Part shown: positions 7,467-16,225 of the stretch, in pieces
Position numbering within the stretch: the first letter of the stretch is position 1
Layout of the letters: every line of letters starts with the position of its first letter
Assembly: GCF_029392895.1 (NCBI RefSeq)
Contig: NZ_CP114200.1
Span: 434,001 to 498,000 of the forward strand
Reading direction: 5' to 3'
DNA from: Streptomyces sp. 71268
Lineage (GTDB): Bacteria > Actinomycetota > Actinomycetes > Streptomycetales > Streptomycetaceae
Length of the DNA: 64,000 nt
Program-made: the position numbers and the translations under genes
The notes under the pieces: model-generated
The model's input: only the letters and a program-made list of their open reading frames with translations
Told to the model about the DNA's origin: nothing
Databases searched by the model: none

Positions 7467-8316
7467 TACTGAACGCCCCGCTCGGCGGCACGGGCGAGGG
7501 CGTCGCCGCCGCGTCCCACACCGGTTCGGCCCCGGCCACCAGGCGCTCCAGCGCGGCGCCGTCGGCGACCCGCGCGGGAAAGGGGTCGGCGGCGGCGCGG
7601 CGGGCGAGCGCGGCGTGCGGCAGCGGTCGGTCGCCGGCCACCAGGATCGCGTTGCCGAACCGACGGCCCCGCAGCACCCCGGGCTCGGCGATCAGGCACA
7701 CGTGAGCGAAGACGGCGGCCAGCGTCGCGACCTGGGAGCGCAGGAAGTCGAACGGTGCCCCGTCCGCCACGTTGGCCGCGTACCGCCCGTCGGGGCGCAG
7801 GACGCGGGCGGCCTGCCGGGCGTACTCGACGGAGGTCAGGTGCGCGGGCACCCGCGAGCCGCCGAAGACGTCGGCGACGATCACGTCGGCCGACGCGTCG
7901 TCGGCCCGCTCGAGCGCCTCGCGCGCGTCGGCCGCCACCACCTCGACCGCGTGGTCCAGGTCCAGCGGCAGTACCTCGGCGACGAGACCGAGCAGCGCCC
8001 GGTCGGCCTCGACCACCCGCTGGCGCGAGCCGGGCCGGGTGGCGGCGACGTAACGCGGCAGCGTCAGCGCCCCGCCACCGAGGTGCAGCACGTCCAGCGC
8101 GGCGGCCGGCTCCGCGTCGCCCCGGCCGGCCGTGTCCAGCACGTGGCCGAGCCGTCGCGCGTACTCGAACTCCAGGTGCAGCGGGTCGGCGAGGTCCACG
8201 TACGACTGCGGGGCGTCGTCCACGGTCAGCAGCCAGCCGTGCGGGCGGTCCACGTCGGGCAGCAGCTTGGCGGCGCCGAAGTCCACGGCACGGCTCACGG
8301 GTATCCGGTCGTCCAC
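7459..8316 (-). CDS. Spermidine synthase-like methyltransferase-fold protein
   Basis: The protein has 285 aa and a Rossmann-like SAM-binding core. L-H-L-G-G-G-A-L-T-L-P is motif I, V-V-E-A-D is the acidic end of strand 2, and D-V-I-V-A-D-V-F-G-G is motif IV. It belongs to the spermidine-synthase-like family of actinobacteria, which lacks the full aminopropyltransferase signature, so polyamine synthesis is not established. The GTG at 8316 is preferred over the upstream ATG at 8412: a CACAAT hexamer sits six bases before it and the extra N-terminus looks non-coding. It converges with and overlaps the MFS gene by 8 bp. Confidence 0.78.
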   Translation of the reverse strand: MDDRIPVSRAVDFGAAKLLPDVDRPHGWLLTVDDAPQSYVDLADPLHLEFEYARRLGHVLDTAGRGDAEPAAALDVLHLGGGALTLPRYVAATRPGSRQRVVEADRALLGLVAEVLPLDLDHAVEVVAADAREALERADDASADVIVADVFGGSRVPAHLTSVEYARQAARVLRPDGRYAANVADGAPFDFLRSQVATLAAVFAHVCLIAEPGVLRGRRFGNAILVAGDRPLPHAALARRAAADPFPARVADGAALERLVAGAEPVWDAAATPSPVPPSGAFSIS

Positions 8317-8322
8317 TCCCCC

Positions 8323-8328
8323 ATTGTG
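8323..8328 (-). promoter_or_regulatory. Candidate -10 for the spermidine synthase-like gene
   Basis: CACAAT (minus strand) is six bases from the GTG at 8316. No -35 consensus is seen. Suggests leaderless transcription. Confidence 0.3.
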
Positions 8329-8363
8329 CGGCCGTGCCCGCGCCGCCCCGTACCAGCGCGCCT

Positions 8364-8418
8364 CGCTCCGTGGCTCACGGGGACGACGGAGCCATGGTGC
8401 CCGTGGAACCACGGAGCG
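8364..8418 (-). terminator. Two-part hairpin terminator after the EF-Tu-like gene
   Basis: Outer arms of 10 bp (8364-8373, 8409-8418) and inner arms of 6 bp (8376-8381, 8400-8405) stack with small bulges. The hairpin lies 43 bp past the stop of the EF-Tu paralogue. Confidence 0.6.
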
Positions 8419-8460
8419 GGGCCGAGGGCGCCGGCGCGTGGGCGGCCCGCGCGCCGGCGC

Positions 8461-9630
8461 TCAGCCCTCGATCGTGAGCACCGTGCCCGCGCCCACTGTC
8501 CGGCCGCCGTCCCGGATGACGAAGCGCAGGTCAGGTTGGACGGGGGTGGCGCGGCTCAGCTCGACCCCCAGCGTGAGGGTGTCGCCGGGGCGGGCCGCGC
8601 GCGCTCCCGGCGTGTTGATCGCGCCGAGGACGTGGGTCGTCCGCAGGAAGAACTCCGGGCGGTACCCGGTCGCGAACGGCTCGGCCCGCCCGCCGCGCGC
8701 CCCCGGGAGGACGTGGACGTGCGCCGTGAACCGGCGCCGCGGCGTCAGGCTGCCGGGGGCGGCGGCCAGGTCGCCCCGGCGCGGCACGGCGTGCGGGACG
8801 CCGCGCAGCAACAGCGCGACGGGGTCGCCCGCCTCGGCCCGGCTCAGCCGTCTGCCGAAGATCTCCAGGCCGGCCACCGCCATCTCGACGTCGGGGCCGA
8901 CGACCTGCACCCGGTCCCCGCTGCGCACCGTGCCGCGTTCGATGGTCCCGGAGATCACCGAGCCCTCGCCGGCGCGCGGCAGCGCGTGGTCCACCGGTAG
9001 CAGGAACGGCTCGCCAGGGTGGCGCTCCGGCGTGGGCACCACGGTGTCCACCGCGTCCAGCAGCGCCTCGATGGTGCCGATCCACCTCGGGGCGCCCTCC
9101 AGCGCCCGGAGCGCCGAGACCCGGATGACGGGCGTGGTGCCGACCGGGTAGCCGTGCGCGTCCAACAGCGCGCGGATCTCCCGCTCGGCGCGCTCCATCG
9201 TCGCCTCCTCACCGGCGTCCACCTGGCTGAGGGCGACGACGAGGTGTTCGACGCCGAGTTGTCGGGCGATGAGCACGTGCTCGACGGTCTGGGCCTGGAC
9301 GCCGGCGAGGGCCGAGACGACGAGGATCGCCCCGTCGAGCTGCGCCGCCCCGCTGATCACGTGCTCGACGGCGGCGGCTTCGCCGGGCATGTCCCGGTGG
9401 GCGTAGTGGCGGGTACCGGTCTCGTACTCGACGCGCGTGCTCTTGAGCGCGCCGCGCGCCGCGGCGTCCAGCGCGCGGTCGCTGCGCGCGGGCGGTGCGA
9501 CGTCGGAGGCGGTCCGCGCGCCGAGCACGCGCGTGATGGCCTCGGTGAGCGTGGTCTTGCCGTGGCGGGCGTGGCCCAGGGTGGCGATGTTGAGGTGCGG
9601 CTTGGCGAGCACGGGCGTCTGCGTGGACAT
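8461..9630 (-). CDS. Divergent EF-Tu paralogue with degraded GTPase motifs
   Basis: The protein has 389 aa and the full three-domain EF-Tu layout: G domain about 1-195, beta-barrel domain 2 from about 205 (G-E-G-S-V-I-S-G-T-I-E-R-G), and domain 3 ending in G-A-G-T-V-L-T-I-E-G. The P-loop reads G-H-A-R-H-G-K-T-T, so Lys and Thr are kept. Other key positions differ. The switch I R-G-I-T-I is R-G-A-L-K. The D-x-P-G-H motif is D-M-P-G-E, so the catalytic His is Glu. N-K-x-D is S-Q-V-D. It is unlikely to serve normal elongation. A role as an elfamycin-insensitive or regulatory EF-Tu is speculative. AAAGGA supports the ATG at 9630. Confidence 0.85.
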   Translation of the reverse strand: MSTQTPVLAKPHLNIATLGHARHGKTTLTEAITRVLGARTASDVAPPARSDRALDAAARGALKSTRVEYETGTRHYAHRDMPGEAAAVEHVISGAAQLDGAILVVSALAGVQAQTVEHVLIARQLGVEHLVVALSQVDAGEEATMERAEREIRALLDAHGYPVGTTPVIRVSALRALEGAPRWIGTIEALLDAVDTVVPTPERHPGEPFLLPVDHALPRAGEGSVISGTIERGTVRSGDRVQVVGPDVEMAVAGLEIFGRRLSRAEAGDPVALLLRGVPHAVPRRGDLAAAPGSLTPRRRFTAHVHVLPGARGGRAEPFATGYRPEFFLRTTHVLGAINTPGARAARPGDTLTLGVELSRATPVQPDLRFVIRDGGRTVGAGTVLTIEG

Positions 9631-10323
9631 GGGTTCCTTTCGTGGAACGGAGGGGGCCCGAGGTGTCGGGCCCGGTGGGAGGAGCGACGCGGTACGCCGT
9701 AAGCGGCCCGCGACCGGTTCGTTGGGCCCGTGCGCCCGCGCCACGGGCGTGCCCCGAGGCGTGCCGGGCGCGGCGGGCGGGGACGGGCGTGGCGCGGGAG
9801 GCGGGCTGGCGATGCGGCGGACGGATCAGTCGGCTGGCGCGGACCCCTGTGCCGGACCAACCCTCCCGCTGCGGGGTCCACAGAGATCGTCGGGGAGGGT
9901 CAGCTTCGTACGCCGCCCGTGGGCGTGGGCGGGGCGGCTGGGAGGGGGGTGAGGGCAGCTCCGACGACGTACGCGGCTGCGGCCACGAGCGCGTGCGGGG
10001 CATACCGGACCATGGGCCTGATCATGTCCCTCGCCCCGGGCCCGGTCGAGCGGTTTTCCCAGCTCGGCCGCGCGGCCAAGGGGACATCCCGCGTTCCGCG
10101 GCCCCGAGGGCCCGGGCCGCCCCGCGGCCCCCGGGCGCCCAGCCCCTCGCGCCGCCCCCTCGCACTGCCGGCCCCGTTCCCTCGTCACCCCGATGGCCTC
10201 GCTGACAACTGACGGCCCTCGTGTCCCAGACGCCCCATGGCGGGCCGGGTCGCGGGGTCGTTCCGGCCCCTCGGGTTTTCTTCGGTGGCGTTCACGGGAC
10301 ACCCGGGACACACCGACGTCGGT
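9631..10323. other. Intergenic stretch of about 700 bp without a supportable gene
   Basis: Open frames here (for example 9730-10212) have no recognisable protein features and an Arg/Gly/Pro-rich composition typical of GC-rich noise. An 8-bp inverted repeat ACCCTCCC/GGGAGGGT lies near 9860-9902. The rest is C/G-rich with short palindromes such as GGCCCGGGCC. It contains the divergent promoters of the EF-Tu-like and VTT genes. Confidence 0.5.
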
Positions 10324-10329
10324 TACGCT
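10324..10329 (+). promoter_or_regulatory. Candidate -10 for a leaderless VTT-family transcript
   Basis: TACGCT lies six bases before the GTG at 10336. No Shine-Dalgarno sequence is present. Confidence 0.35.
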
Positions 10330-10335
10330 CCAGCG

Positions 10336-11127
10336 GTGTTCGAACCTGCCGCGCAGTCTCCTCGCCGCCTCGCGTGGTGCGCCCGGGCGTTGCTGTCCCC
10401 GCGCGCCAGGCTCGGCCTGCTCATCCTGCTCCTGGTCAGCGCGAGCACGGCGGTGCTCGTCCTCGAACCGCAGCGACTGATACGCGACGGCTGGCCACCC
10501 CATATGTCGGGGGCGACCGCCGTGGTGGTGTTCGCGGCCGCGTACGGGCTGTGCACCTCGGCCCTGGTGCCGAGACCGCTGCTGAACCTCGCGGCCGGGG
10601 CCCTGTTCGGCAGCCAGGCGGGGCTGCCGGCGGCGGTGGCCGGGACCGTGCTCGGCGCGGGCATCGCCTTCGGCCTGGGCCGACTCCTTGGACAGGAGGC
10701 GCTACGACCACTGCTGCGGGCCCGCCCGTTGGCGATGGCCGACCGGCAACTGAGCGACCACGGCTTCCGTTCGATGCTGGCGCTACGCTTGTTCCCGGGC
10801 GTCCCTTTTGCCGCCGCGAACTACTGCGCGGCGATCTCCCGGATGGGCTGGCTGCCGTTCCTGCTGGCGACGGGGCTTGGCAGCGTGCCGAACACGGCCG
10901 CCTACGTCATCGCGGGCAGCCGCGCCTCGACGCCCACCTCGCCCGTCTTCCTCATCTCGATGGCCTTCATCGCCGTCACCGGGCTGGCCGCCGTGCTGGT
11001 CGCCTGGCGCAAGCGAGCGAAGCTGCGCGGCCGCCCCGCGCCGGCACCCGAGGCGTCCGCGGCGCGGGAGGAGGCCCGCGAGGTGCGGGAGAACGCGCCC
11101 AGGGCCGCCACGGCGCCGGGCGCGTGA
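10336..11127 (+). CDS. VTT domain (TVP38/TMEM64, DedA-like) membrane protein
   Basis: The protein has 263 aa. After a short N-terminus there are about six hydrophobic segments. The VTT core carries N-L-A-A-G-A-L-F-G, G-L-G-R-L-L-G and the signature R-L-F-P-G-V-P-F-A-A-A-N-Y that resembles the F/Y-x-x-x-R...P-x-x-P motif of the family. DedA/TVP38 proteins are linked to lipid-carrier flipping or membrane homeostasis. The charged tail (about residues 225-263, Ala/Glu/Arg) is cytoplasmic. The gene lies 286 bp upstream of uppP on the same strand, so both may act on the undecaprenyl lipid cycle (inference). Confidence 0.8.
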   Translation: MFEPAAQSPRRLAWCARALLSPRARLGLLILLLVSASTAVLVLEPQRLIRDGWPPHMSGATAVVVFAAAYGLCTSALVPRPLLNLAAGALFGSQAGLPAAVAGTVLGAGIAFGLGRLLGQEALRPLLRARPLAMADRQLSDHGFRSMLALRLFPGVPFAAANYCAAISRMGWLPFLLATGLGSVPNTAAYVIAGSRASTPTSPVFLISMAFIAVTGLAAVLVAWRKRAKLRGRPAPAPEASAAREEAREVRENAPRAATAPGA

Positions 11128-11413
11128 CCGCTCGCGGGAGCGGGGAGCAGAGGGCTCTGTCCACGCCTTCATGAACGGACGCTACGCTGCCCCCTGACTG
11201 GTGGATGATCGTGGTCGGGCCGTGACCCTGCCGGCCGCGCAGCCCCACCGGTGTCCCGTCAGCTCACTCAGCGAAAGCCAGCATGAGTCCGGCCAGACCA
11301 ACGCCCGCATGACCGCGCCCGCGCACGCGCGTCGCACGCCTGCCCAGAAACCGCCCTTGACCCGCATCCTTGCTGGTCAGAACGTGATCAGCATTTGGAT
11401 GGCATAGATATCG

Positions 11414-12286
11414 ATGTCTTGGTTTGAATCCTTCATCCTCGGACTCGTCCAGGGCTTGACCGAGTTTCTGCCGATCTCCTCCAGTGCCCATCTGCGGCTG
11501 ACGGCGGCGTTCGCCGGATGGAACGATCCGGGTCCGGCCTTCACCGCGATCACCCAGATCGGCACCGAGGCCGCGGTGATCATCTACTTCCGCAAGGACA
11601 TCGCGCGGATCGTCTCCGCCTGGTGCCGGTCGCTGTTCAACAAGCGGCTACGCTCCGACCACGACGCCAAGATGGGCTGGCTGGTCATCGTCGGATCGAT
11701 CCCCATCGGCGTGCTCGGCCTGACGCTCCAGGACGCGATCGACGGCCCGTTCCGCGACCTGCGGCTGATCGCGACGACGCTGGTGGTGCTCGGCATCGTG
11801 CTCGCCATAGCGGACCGGCTGGCGGCCCGTGACGAGACGGGTGGCCGGCACCGGGCGGTCAAGCACCGCAAGGGCCTGGACGAGCTGACCACGCGGGACG
11901 GCCTGCTGTACGGCATCTGCCAGGCCATGGCGCTGGTGCCCGGCGTCTCCCGGTCCGGCGCGACCATCAGCGGTGGCCTCTTCCTCGGCTACACCCGCGA
12001 GGCCGCGGCCCGCTACTCGTTCCTGCTGGCCATCCCCGCCGTGCTGGCCTCGGGCGCGTTCGAGCTGAAGGACGCCGGCCAGGGCCACGTGTCCTGGGGC
12101 CCGACGATCTTCGCGACGGTCATCGCGTTCGTCGTGGGGTACGCGGTCATCGCCTGGTTCATGCGGTTCATCTCGACGAAGAGCTTCATGCCGTTCGTGT
12201 ACTACCGCGTGCTGCTCGGCCTGGTCCTCTTCGCCCTCGTCGGCTTCGACGTCCTGAGCCCGCACGCGGGCGAGTCGGGCGACTAG
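11414..12286 (+). CDS. uppP: Undecaprenyl-diphosphatase UppP (BacA family)
   Basis: The protein has 290 aa with eight predicted helices. It dephosphorylates undecaprenyl diphosphate to recycle the lipid carrier for peptidoglycan and other wall polymers, and overproduction gives bacitracin resistance. The first signature is G-L-V-Q-G-L-T-E-F-L-P-I-S-S-S-A-H (about 10-26), holding the catalytic Glu and Ser/His. The second is G-V-S-R-S-G-A-T (about 177-184) with the phosphate-binding Arg. No clear Shine-Dalgarno site precedes the ATG. A strong terminator hairpin follows. Confidence 0.95.
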   Translation: MSWFESFILGLVQGLTEFLPISSSAHLRLTAAFAGWNDPGPAFTAITQIGTEAAVIIYFRKDIARIVSAWCRSLFNKRLRSDHDAKMGWLVIVGSIPIGVLGLTLQDAIDGPFRDLRLIATTLVVLGIVLAIADRLAARDETGGRHRAVKHRKGLDELTTRDGLLYGICQAMALVPGVSRSGATISGGLFLGYTREAAARYSFLLAIPAVLASGAFELKDAGQGHVSWGPTIFATVIAFVVGYAVIAWFMRFISTKSFMPFVYYRVLLGLVLFALVGFDVLSPHAGESGD

Positions 12287-12399
12287 GTGCCGTAGCCGGC
12301 CGCGGCCAGCGGTGGGGGCCGGGTCCGACGCCCGTATCGAGGTCCCCCTCCCGCCCGCTCCACCCACGCCCCGCCCGCGCCGTCAGGCCGCGGACGGGG

Positions 12400-12433
12400 C
12401 GTCGTGCGCCCGCGCCCGTACGGGCGCACGACG
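12400..12433. terminator. Bidirectional terminator between uppP and the DUF1992 gene
   Basis: Perfect 13-bp arms (12400-12412, 12421-12433) with an 8-nt loop between convergent genes. Confidence 0.7.
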
Positions 12434-12483
12434 GGATGAGGGCACGGGCGGTGAGGGGCGCGGGCGGTTCGGCAACGCGGCGG

Positions 12484-12894
12484 TCAGGGAGTCCGGTGCT
12501 CACGCCCGGCGCGCCAGCTCGCCACCACGTCCTCGACGTCGTACGGCACGAGGTTGAGCGGCGGGCCCTCCGGCGGGCGGGCCAGCGCCGCGCGGATCTT
12601 CTCGTTGATCTCCTCGACGATGCGCCGGGCCATCCGCTCGGATGGTGCCTTCGTCGCCGCCTCCCGCGCGTCCTCGGCCTCCTTGCGCAGGGCCAGGCTC
12701 GGCGGCAGGAACGAGAGCTGCTCGCGGGCCATCTTCTCCTTGATCCACCAGGACTCGTCGTAGGGCGCGTCCGGACGGTCGAGGGGCTTGCCGAAGCCGG
12801 GCAACCGCTCGAACTCGCCCCGTTCGGCGGCCTCCCGAATCTGCTTGTCGACAAAGCTCTCGAAGTCGACACCGGGTGGCTTGCGCTCGGTCAT
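12484..12894 (-). CDS. DUF1992 protein (DnaJ-homologue subfamily C member 28-like)
   Basis: The protein has 136 aa. The family core is seen in V-D-K-Q-I-R-E-A, G-E-F-E-R-L-P-G-F-G-K-P-L and N-L-V-P-Y-D-V-E-D-V-V-A-S-W. Eukaryotic homologues carry a J domain, but bacterial ones are short and of unknown role. The protein is mostly helical and soluble. It stands alone, converging on uppP. Confidence 0.85.
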   Translation of the reverse strand: MTERKPPGVDFESFVDKQIREAAERGEFERLPGFGKPLDRPDAPYDESWWIKEKMAREQLSFLPPSLALRKEAEDAREAATKAPSERMARRIVEEINEKIRAALARPPEGPPLNLVPYDVEDVVASWRAGREHRTP

Positions 12895-13022
12895 GCGGCT
12901 CTCCCTCGACGCGTCGGGGTACTACCTGGCGTACTACCGAGGGTAAGAGACGCGCCCGGGCGCCGGGCGGCGCACCGAGGTCGCCCGACGTACGCCCGCG
13001 CCGCCCCGCTCGGACCCCGCGC

Positions 13023-14162
13023 TCACCGCTGCCCGAACTCCGCCCGGACCGCCTCCGTGTGCGCGCCGAGCGCCGGCACCGCGCCCATGCGCGCCTCCCG
13101 TCCGCGCACCGTGACCGGCGGCAGCAGTCCGCGCAGTGGCCCCGCCGGCGTGTCGAAGGCGCGCCACCGGTCGCGGGCGGCCAACTGCGGGTGCTCGGCG
13201 AACTCGGGCACGCCGCGCAACCGCGCGTTGGCGATGCCCGCCGCGTCGAGCCGGGCCAGCAGTTCGTCGGCGGTCAGGTCGGCGAAGGCCGCGTGCAGCA
13301 CCTCGGTCAGCTCCGCGTCGTGCGCGCGGCGCAGCGGATTGTCGGTGAACCTGGGATCGCGGGTCAGGTCGGGCCGTCCCAGGACCCGCGCGCACAGCTC
13401 AACCCAGTCCCGGTCGCTCTGCACGCACAGGAACACCTCGCGGCCGTCGCCCGCCCGGTAGGGCCCGTACGGGGCGATCGAGGGGTGCCGGGCGCCGCTG
13501 CGCGGCAATGGGCCCGCCCCGTACGTCCCGTGGAACAGCGGCTGCCCCATCCACTCGCCGAGCGCGTCGAGCATCGCGACGTCGAAGGCGCTGCCACGGC
13601 CGGTGCGCTCGCGCTCGTACAGCGCCGTGAGCACGCCGGTGTACGCGTACATGGCCGCCGCGATGTCGGCGACGGAGATCCCGGCGCGGGCGGGCGCCGC
13701 CTCCGTACCGGTCGCCGCCACCAACCCGGTCTCGCACTGCACCAGCAGGTCGAACGCCTTCCGGTCGCGGTAGGGGCCACGGTCCCCGTAGCCGGAGATG
13801 CCGCAGACGATCAGTCGTGGCCAGCGCTCGCGGAGCGCGTCGGCACCGAGGCCGAGCCGGTCGGCGGCGCCGGGCCCGAGGTTCTGCACGAAGATGTCGG
13901 CGGCTTCCAGCAACCGGTCGAACAGGGCCCGGTCGGTGGCGTCCTTGAGGTCGAGCACCACGCTCTCCTTGCCCCGGTTGCACCACACGAAGTACGCCGA
14001 CTGGCCCATGACCTCGCGGTCGTAGTCGCGCGCGAAGTCCCCACCGCCGGGCCGCTCCACCTTGATCACCCGGGCGCCCAGATCGGCCAACTGCCGGGTG
14101 GCGTACGGGGCGGCCACCGCCTGTTCGAGCGAGACTACGGTGATGCCCTCGAGAGGCAACAT
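13023..14162 (-). CDS. CaiB/BaiF (family III) CoA-transferase
   Basis: The protein has 379 aa, usual for the family. The N-terminal block runs P-L-E-G-I-T-V-V-S-L-E-Q through A-D-L-G-A-R-V-I-K-V-E-R-P-G-G-G-D. The catalytic aspartate is expected in the segment near A-D-I-A-A-A-M-Y-A-Y-T-G. Such enzymes move CoA between carboxylic acids, as in carnitine, oxalate or racemase pathways. The substrate cannot be told. AGGAGGGAG precedes the ATG at 14162. A 90-aa upstream extension in the same frame looks non-coding. Confidence 0.88.
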   Translation of the reverse strand: MLPLEGITVVSLEQAVAAPYATRQLADLGARVIKVERPGGGDFARDYDREVMGQSAYFVWCNRGKESVVLDLKDATDRALFDRLLEAADIFVQNLGPGAADRLGLGADALRERWPRLIVCGISGYGDRGPYRDRKAFDLLVQCETGLVAATGTEAAPARAGISVADIAAAMYAYTGVLTALYERERTGRGSAFDVAMLDALGEWMGQPLFHGTYGAGPLPRSGARHPSIAPYGPYRAGDGREVFLCVQSDRDWVELCARVLGRPDLTRDPRFTDNPLRRAHDAELTEVLHAAFADLTADELLARLDAAGIANARLRGVPEFAEHPQLAARDRWRAFDTPAGPLRGLLPPVTVRGREARMGAVPALGAHTEAVRAEFGQR

Positions 14163-14409
14163 GCGGTCAACTCCCTCCTGTGCGGCGCCCGGACACCCGT
14201 CCGCGCACCGGTTCCGGTCCGTACCGCCATCGTGCGGCGTCCCGCCCCTCACCGGCACCGGGGCCTTCGACGCCGGCGGAGCCCGGGCCCGTCCGGCCCG
14301 TGCGGGTTCCGCACCCCGGGCCGGGTAGGGGCGCGACGTTCGCCGGGTGCGCGACCGGCTCCGCGCGCACACTGGTGCCCCGGCCGGACGAGAGACCCGC
14401 GAGGTGTTG

Positions 14410-16056
14410 ATGCCACGGGCCCGCGCACACTCCTTCCTCGCCTCGCGTTGGGGCCGTACGGTCGCGGCCCCGGCGGCCGGGGCGCTGCCCGCGCTGGCGT
14501 TCCCCGCCCCCGGTCTGTGGTGGCTGGCCTACGGCGCCCTGGTGCCCTGGCTGCTGCTCATCCGTTCGGCGCCCACGGGCCGCCGGGCGGCGTGCGAGGG
14601 CTGGCTGGGCGGCGCCGGCTTCCTGCTGGCGGTGCACCACTGGCTGCTGCCGCTCCTGCACGTGTTCATCGTGGTCGTGGCGGTCGGGCTCGGGTTGCTG
14701 TGGGCGCCGTGGGGGTGGCTGGTGCGCCGGCTGCTCGGCCCCGGTGCGGCGGGCGGGCGGCGGGCGGCCGGCGCGCTGGTGCTGCTGCCCGCCGGCTGGC
14801 TGCTGGTGGAGCTGATCAGGTCCTGGCAGTACCTCGGGGGGCCGTGGGGGTTGCTGGGGGCCAGTCAGTGGCAGGTCGAGCCCGCGCTGCGGCTGGTGTC
14901 GATCGGCGGCGTCTGGCTGGCCAGCCTGCTGGTCGTCGCGGTGAACACCGGGCTGGTCGTCCTCCTGGCACTGCCCGGGGCCCGCAGGGTCGCCGTCGCG
15001 GGGCTGGCCGGCTGTGCCACGGGCGTCGCCGGGGTGTGGGCCTGGTCGCCGGCGCCGCGGCCAGCGGGCACGGTACGCGTCGCCGTCGTGCAGCCCGGCA
15101 TGATCGACGGCAGCAACCGTCGCTTCGACCGCCAGGAGGAACTGACCCGGGGGTTGGCCGGGCGCGGCGTAAGACTGGTCGTATGGGGGGAGTCAAGCGT
15201 CGGCAGCGACCTGCGCGAGCGGCCTGACCTGCGGCGACGGCTGGCGGCCCTGTCCCGTGACGTGGGCGCTGAGCTGCTGGTCAACGTGGACGCCAAGCAG
15301 GCCGGCCAGCCCGGCGTCTACAAGAGTTCGGTACTGGTGGGCCGGCGGGGGCCGACCGGCGACCGCTACGACAAGATGCGGCTGGTCCCCTTCGGCGAGT
15401 ACGTCCCGGCCCGTTCCGTCCTCGGCTGGGCCACCTCGATCGGCCAGGCGGCGAACGAGGATCGCAGGCGCGGGGCGCGCTCGGTGGTGATGCGCGTGCC
15501 GGGCGTGAGCGCTGGGCGCCCAGCCGCCCGCCACGCGGGCGCGGGAGCCGGCGCGGCGCCCGCTCCCTCGAGCGCCGGCGGGCTCCGGCTCGGGCCACTG
15601 GTGTGTTTCGAGTCGGCCTTCCCCGACATGAGCCGGCGACTGGTCCGCGACGGGGCGCAGCTCCTGGTCGCGCAGTCCGCCACCTCCTCCTTCCAGCACA
15701 GTTGGGCCCCCGAACAGCACGCCGCGCTGGCCGCGCTGCGCGCCGCCGAGACCTGGCGCCCCACCACGCACGCCACGCTGACCGGCGTCAGCGCCGTCTT
15801 CGGCCCGCGCGGCACGCCCGTCGGCGGCCGGCTCGGCACCCGGCGCAGCGCGGCGGCCGTCTACGACGTCCCGCTGGCCTCGGGCACCAGTCCGTACGTG
15901 CGGTACGGCGACTGGCCGGCGTACGGGGCGGTCGCGGCGCTGCTGGTGGCCGCGGTGGCAACGGGCGGCCGGGCGCACCACCGGCGCACCCGCGCCGGTC
16001 GCTCCGTGGACCCGGCACCCGAGCGCCGGGACAGGGGCAGCCCGGTGGGCTCCTGA
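14410..16056 (+). CDS. lnt: Apolipoprotein N-acyltransferase
   Basis: The protein has 548 aa. An N-terminal region of about six membrane helices (residues 15-215) is followed by a nitrilase-fold domain (about 225-500) and a last helix (about 505-525). The Glu-Lys-Cys triad is visible as Glu261 (V-V-W-G-E-S-S), Lys322 (Y-D-K-M-R-L-V-P-F-G-E-Y) and Cys399 (L-V-C-F-E-S). It transfers an acyl chain to the N-terminal Cys of lipoproteins on the outer face of the membrane. An Ala/Gly-rich insert (about 375-390) separates Lys and Cys blocks. GAGGTG precedes the ATG. Streptomyces often carry two Lnt copies; this could be either. Confidence 0.9.
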   Translation: MPRARAHSFLASRWGRTVAAPAAGALPALAFPAPGLWWLAYGALVPWLLLIRSAPTGRRAACEGWLGGAGFLLAVHHWLLPLLHVFIVVVAVGLGLLWAPWGWLVRRLLGPGAAGGRRAAGALVLLPAGWLLVELIRSWQYLGGPWGLLGASQWQVEPALRLVSIGGVWLASLLVVAVNTGLVVLLALPGARRVAVAGLAGCATGVAGVWAWSPAPRPAGTVRVAVVQPGMIDGSNRRFDRQEELTRGLAGRGVRLVVWGESSVGSDLRERPDLRRRLAALSRDVGAELLVNVDAKQAGQPGVYKSSVLVGRRGPTGDRYDKMRLVPFGEYVPARSVLGWATSIGQAANEDRRRGARSVVMRVPGVSAGRPAARHAGAGAGAAPAPSSAGGLRLGPLVCFESAFPDMSRRLVRDGAQLLVAQSATSSFQHSWAPEQHAALAALRAAETWRPTTHATLTGVSAVFGPRGTPVGGRLGTRRSAAAVYDVPLASGTSPYVRYGDWPAYGAVAALLVAAVATGGRAHHRRTRAGRSVDPAPERRDRGSPVGS

Positions 16057-16149
16057 GCGTCGGCGGGGCGCCGGCCCCGCAGTCGGAGCCGGGGTCGGGG
16101 GCGGGGACGAGGACGAGGACGGGGGCAGAGCCGGCGGAGGACAGTCGGC

Positions 16150-16225
16150 GGAGTCGGCCCGCGACGCGGGGCAGCGGAGCCGGCCCGCCGCACGCGTCGG
16201 GCAGAGCCGGCCCGCCGCGCGCGTC
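16150..16225. repeat. 27-bp tandem repeat, about three copies
   Basis: Copies begin near 16150, 16177 and 16204. The last two share GAGCCGGCCCGCCGC and CGCGTC with one difference between them, and the first is degenerate. The array lies between lnt and the oxidoreductase gene and its last bases include the stop codon of the latter. Confidence 0.6.

Noticed and set aside
9730..10212. 160-codon ORF in the gap between the EF-Tu-like and VTT genes
   Set aside because: Arg/Gly/Pro-rich noise composition, no start signal and no domain features.
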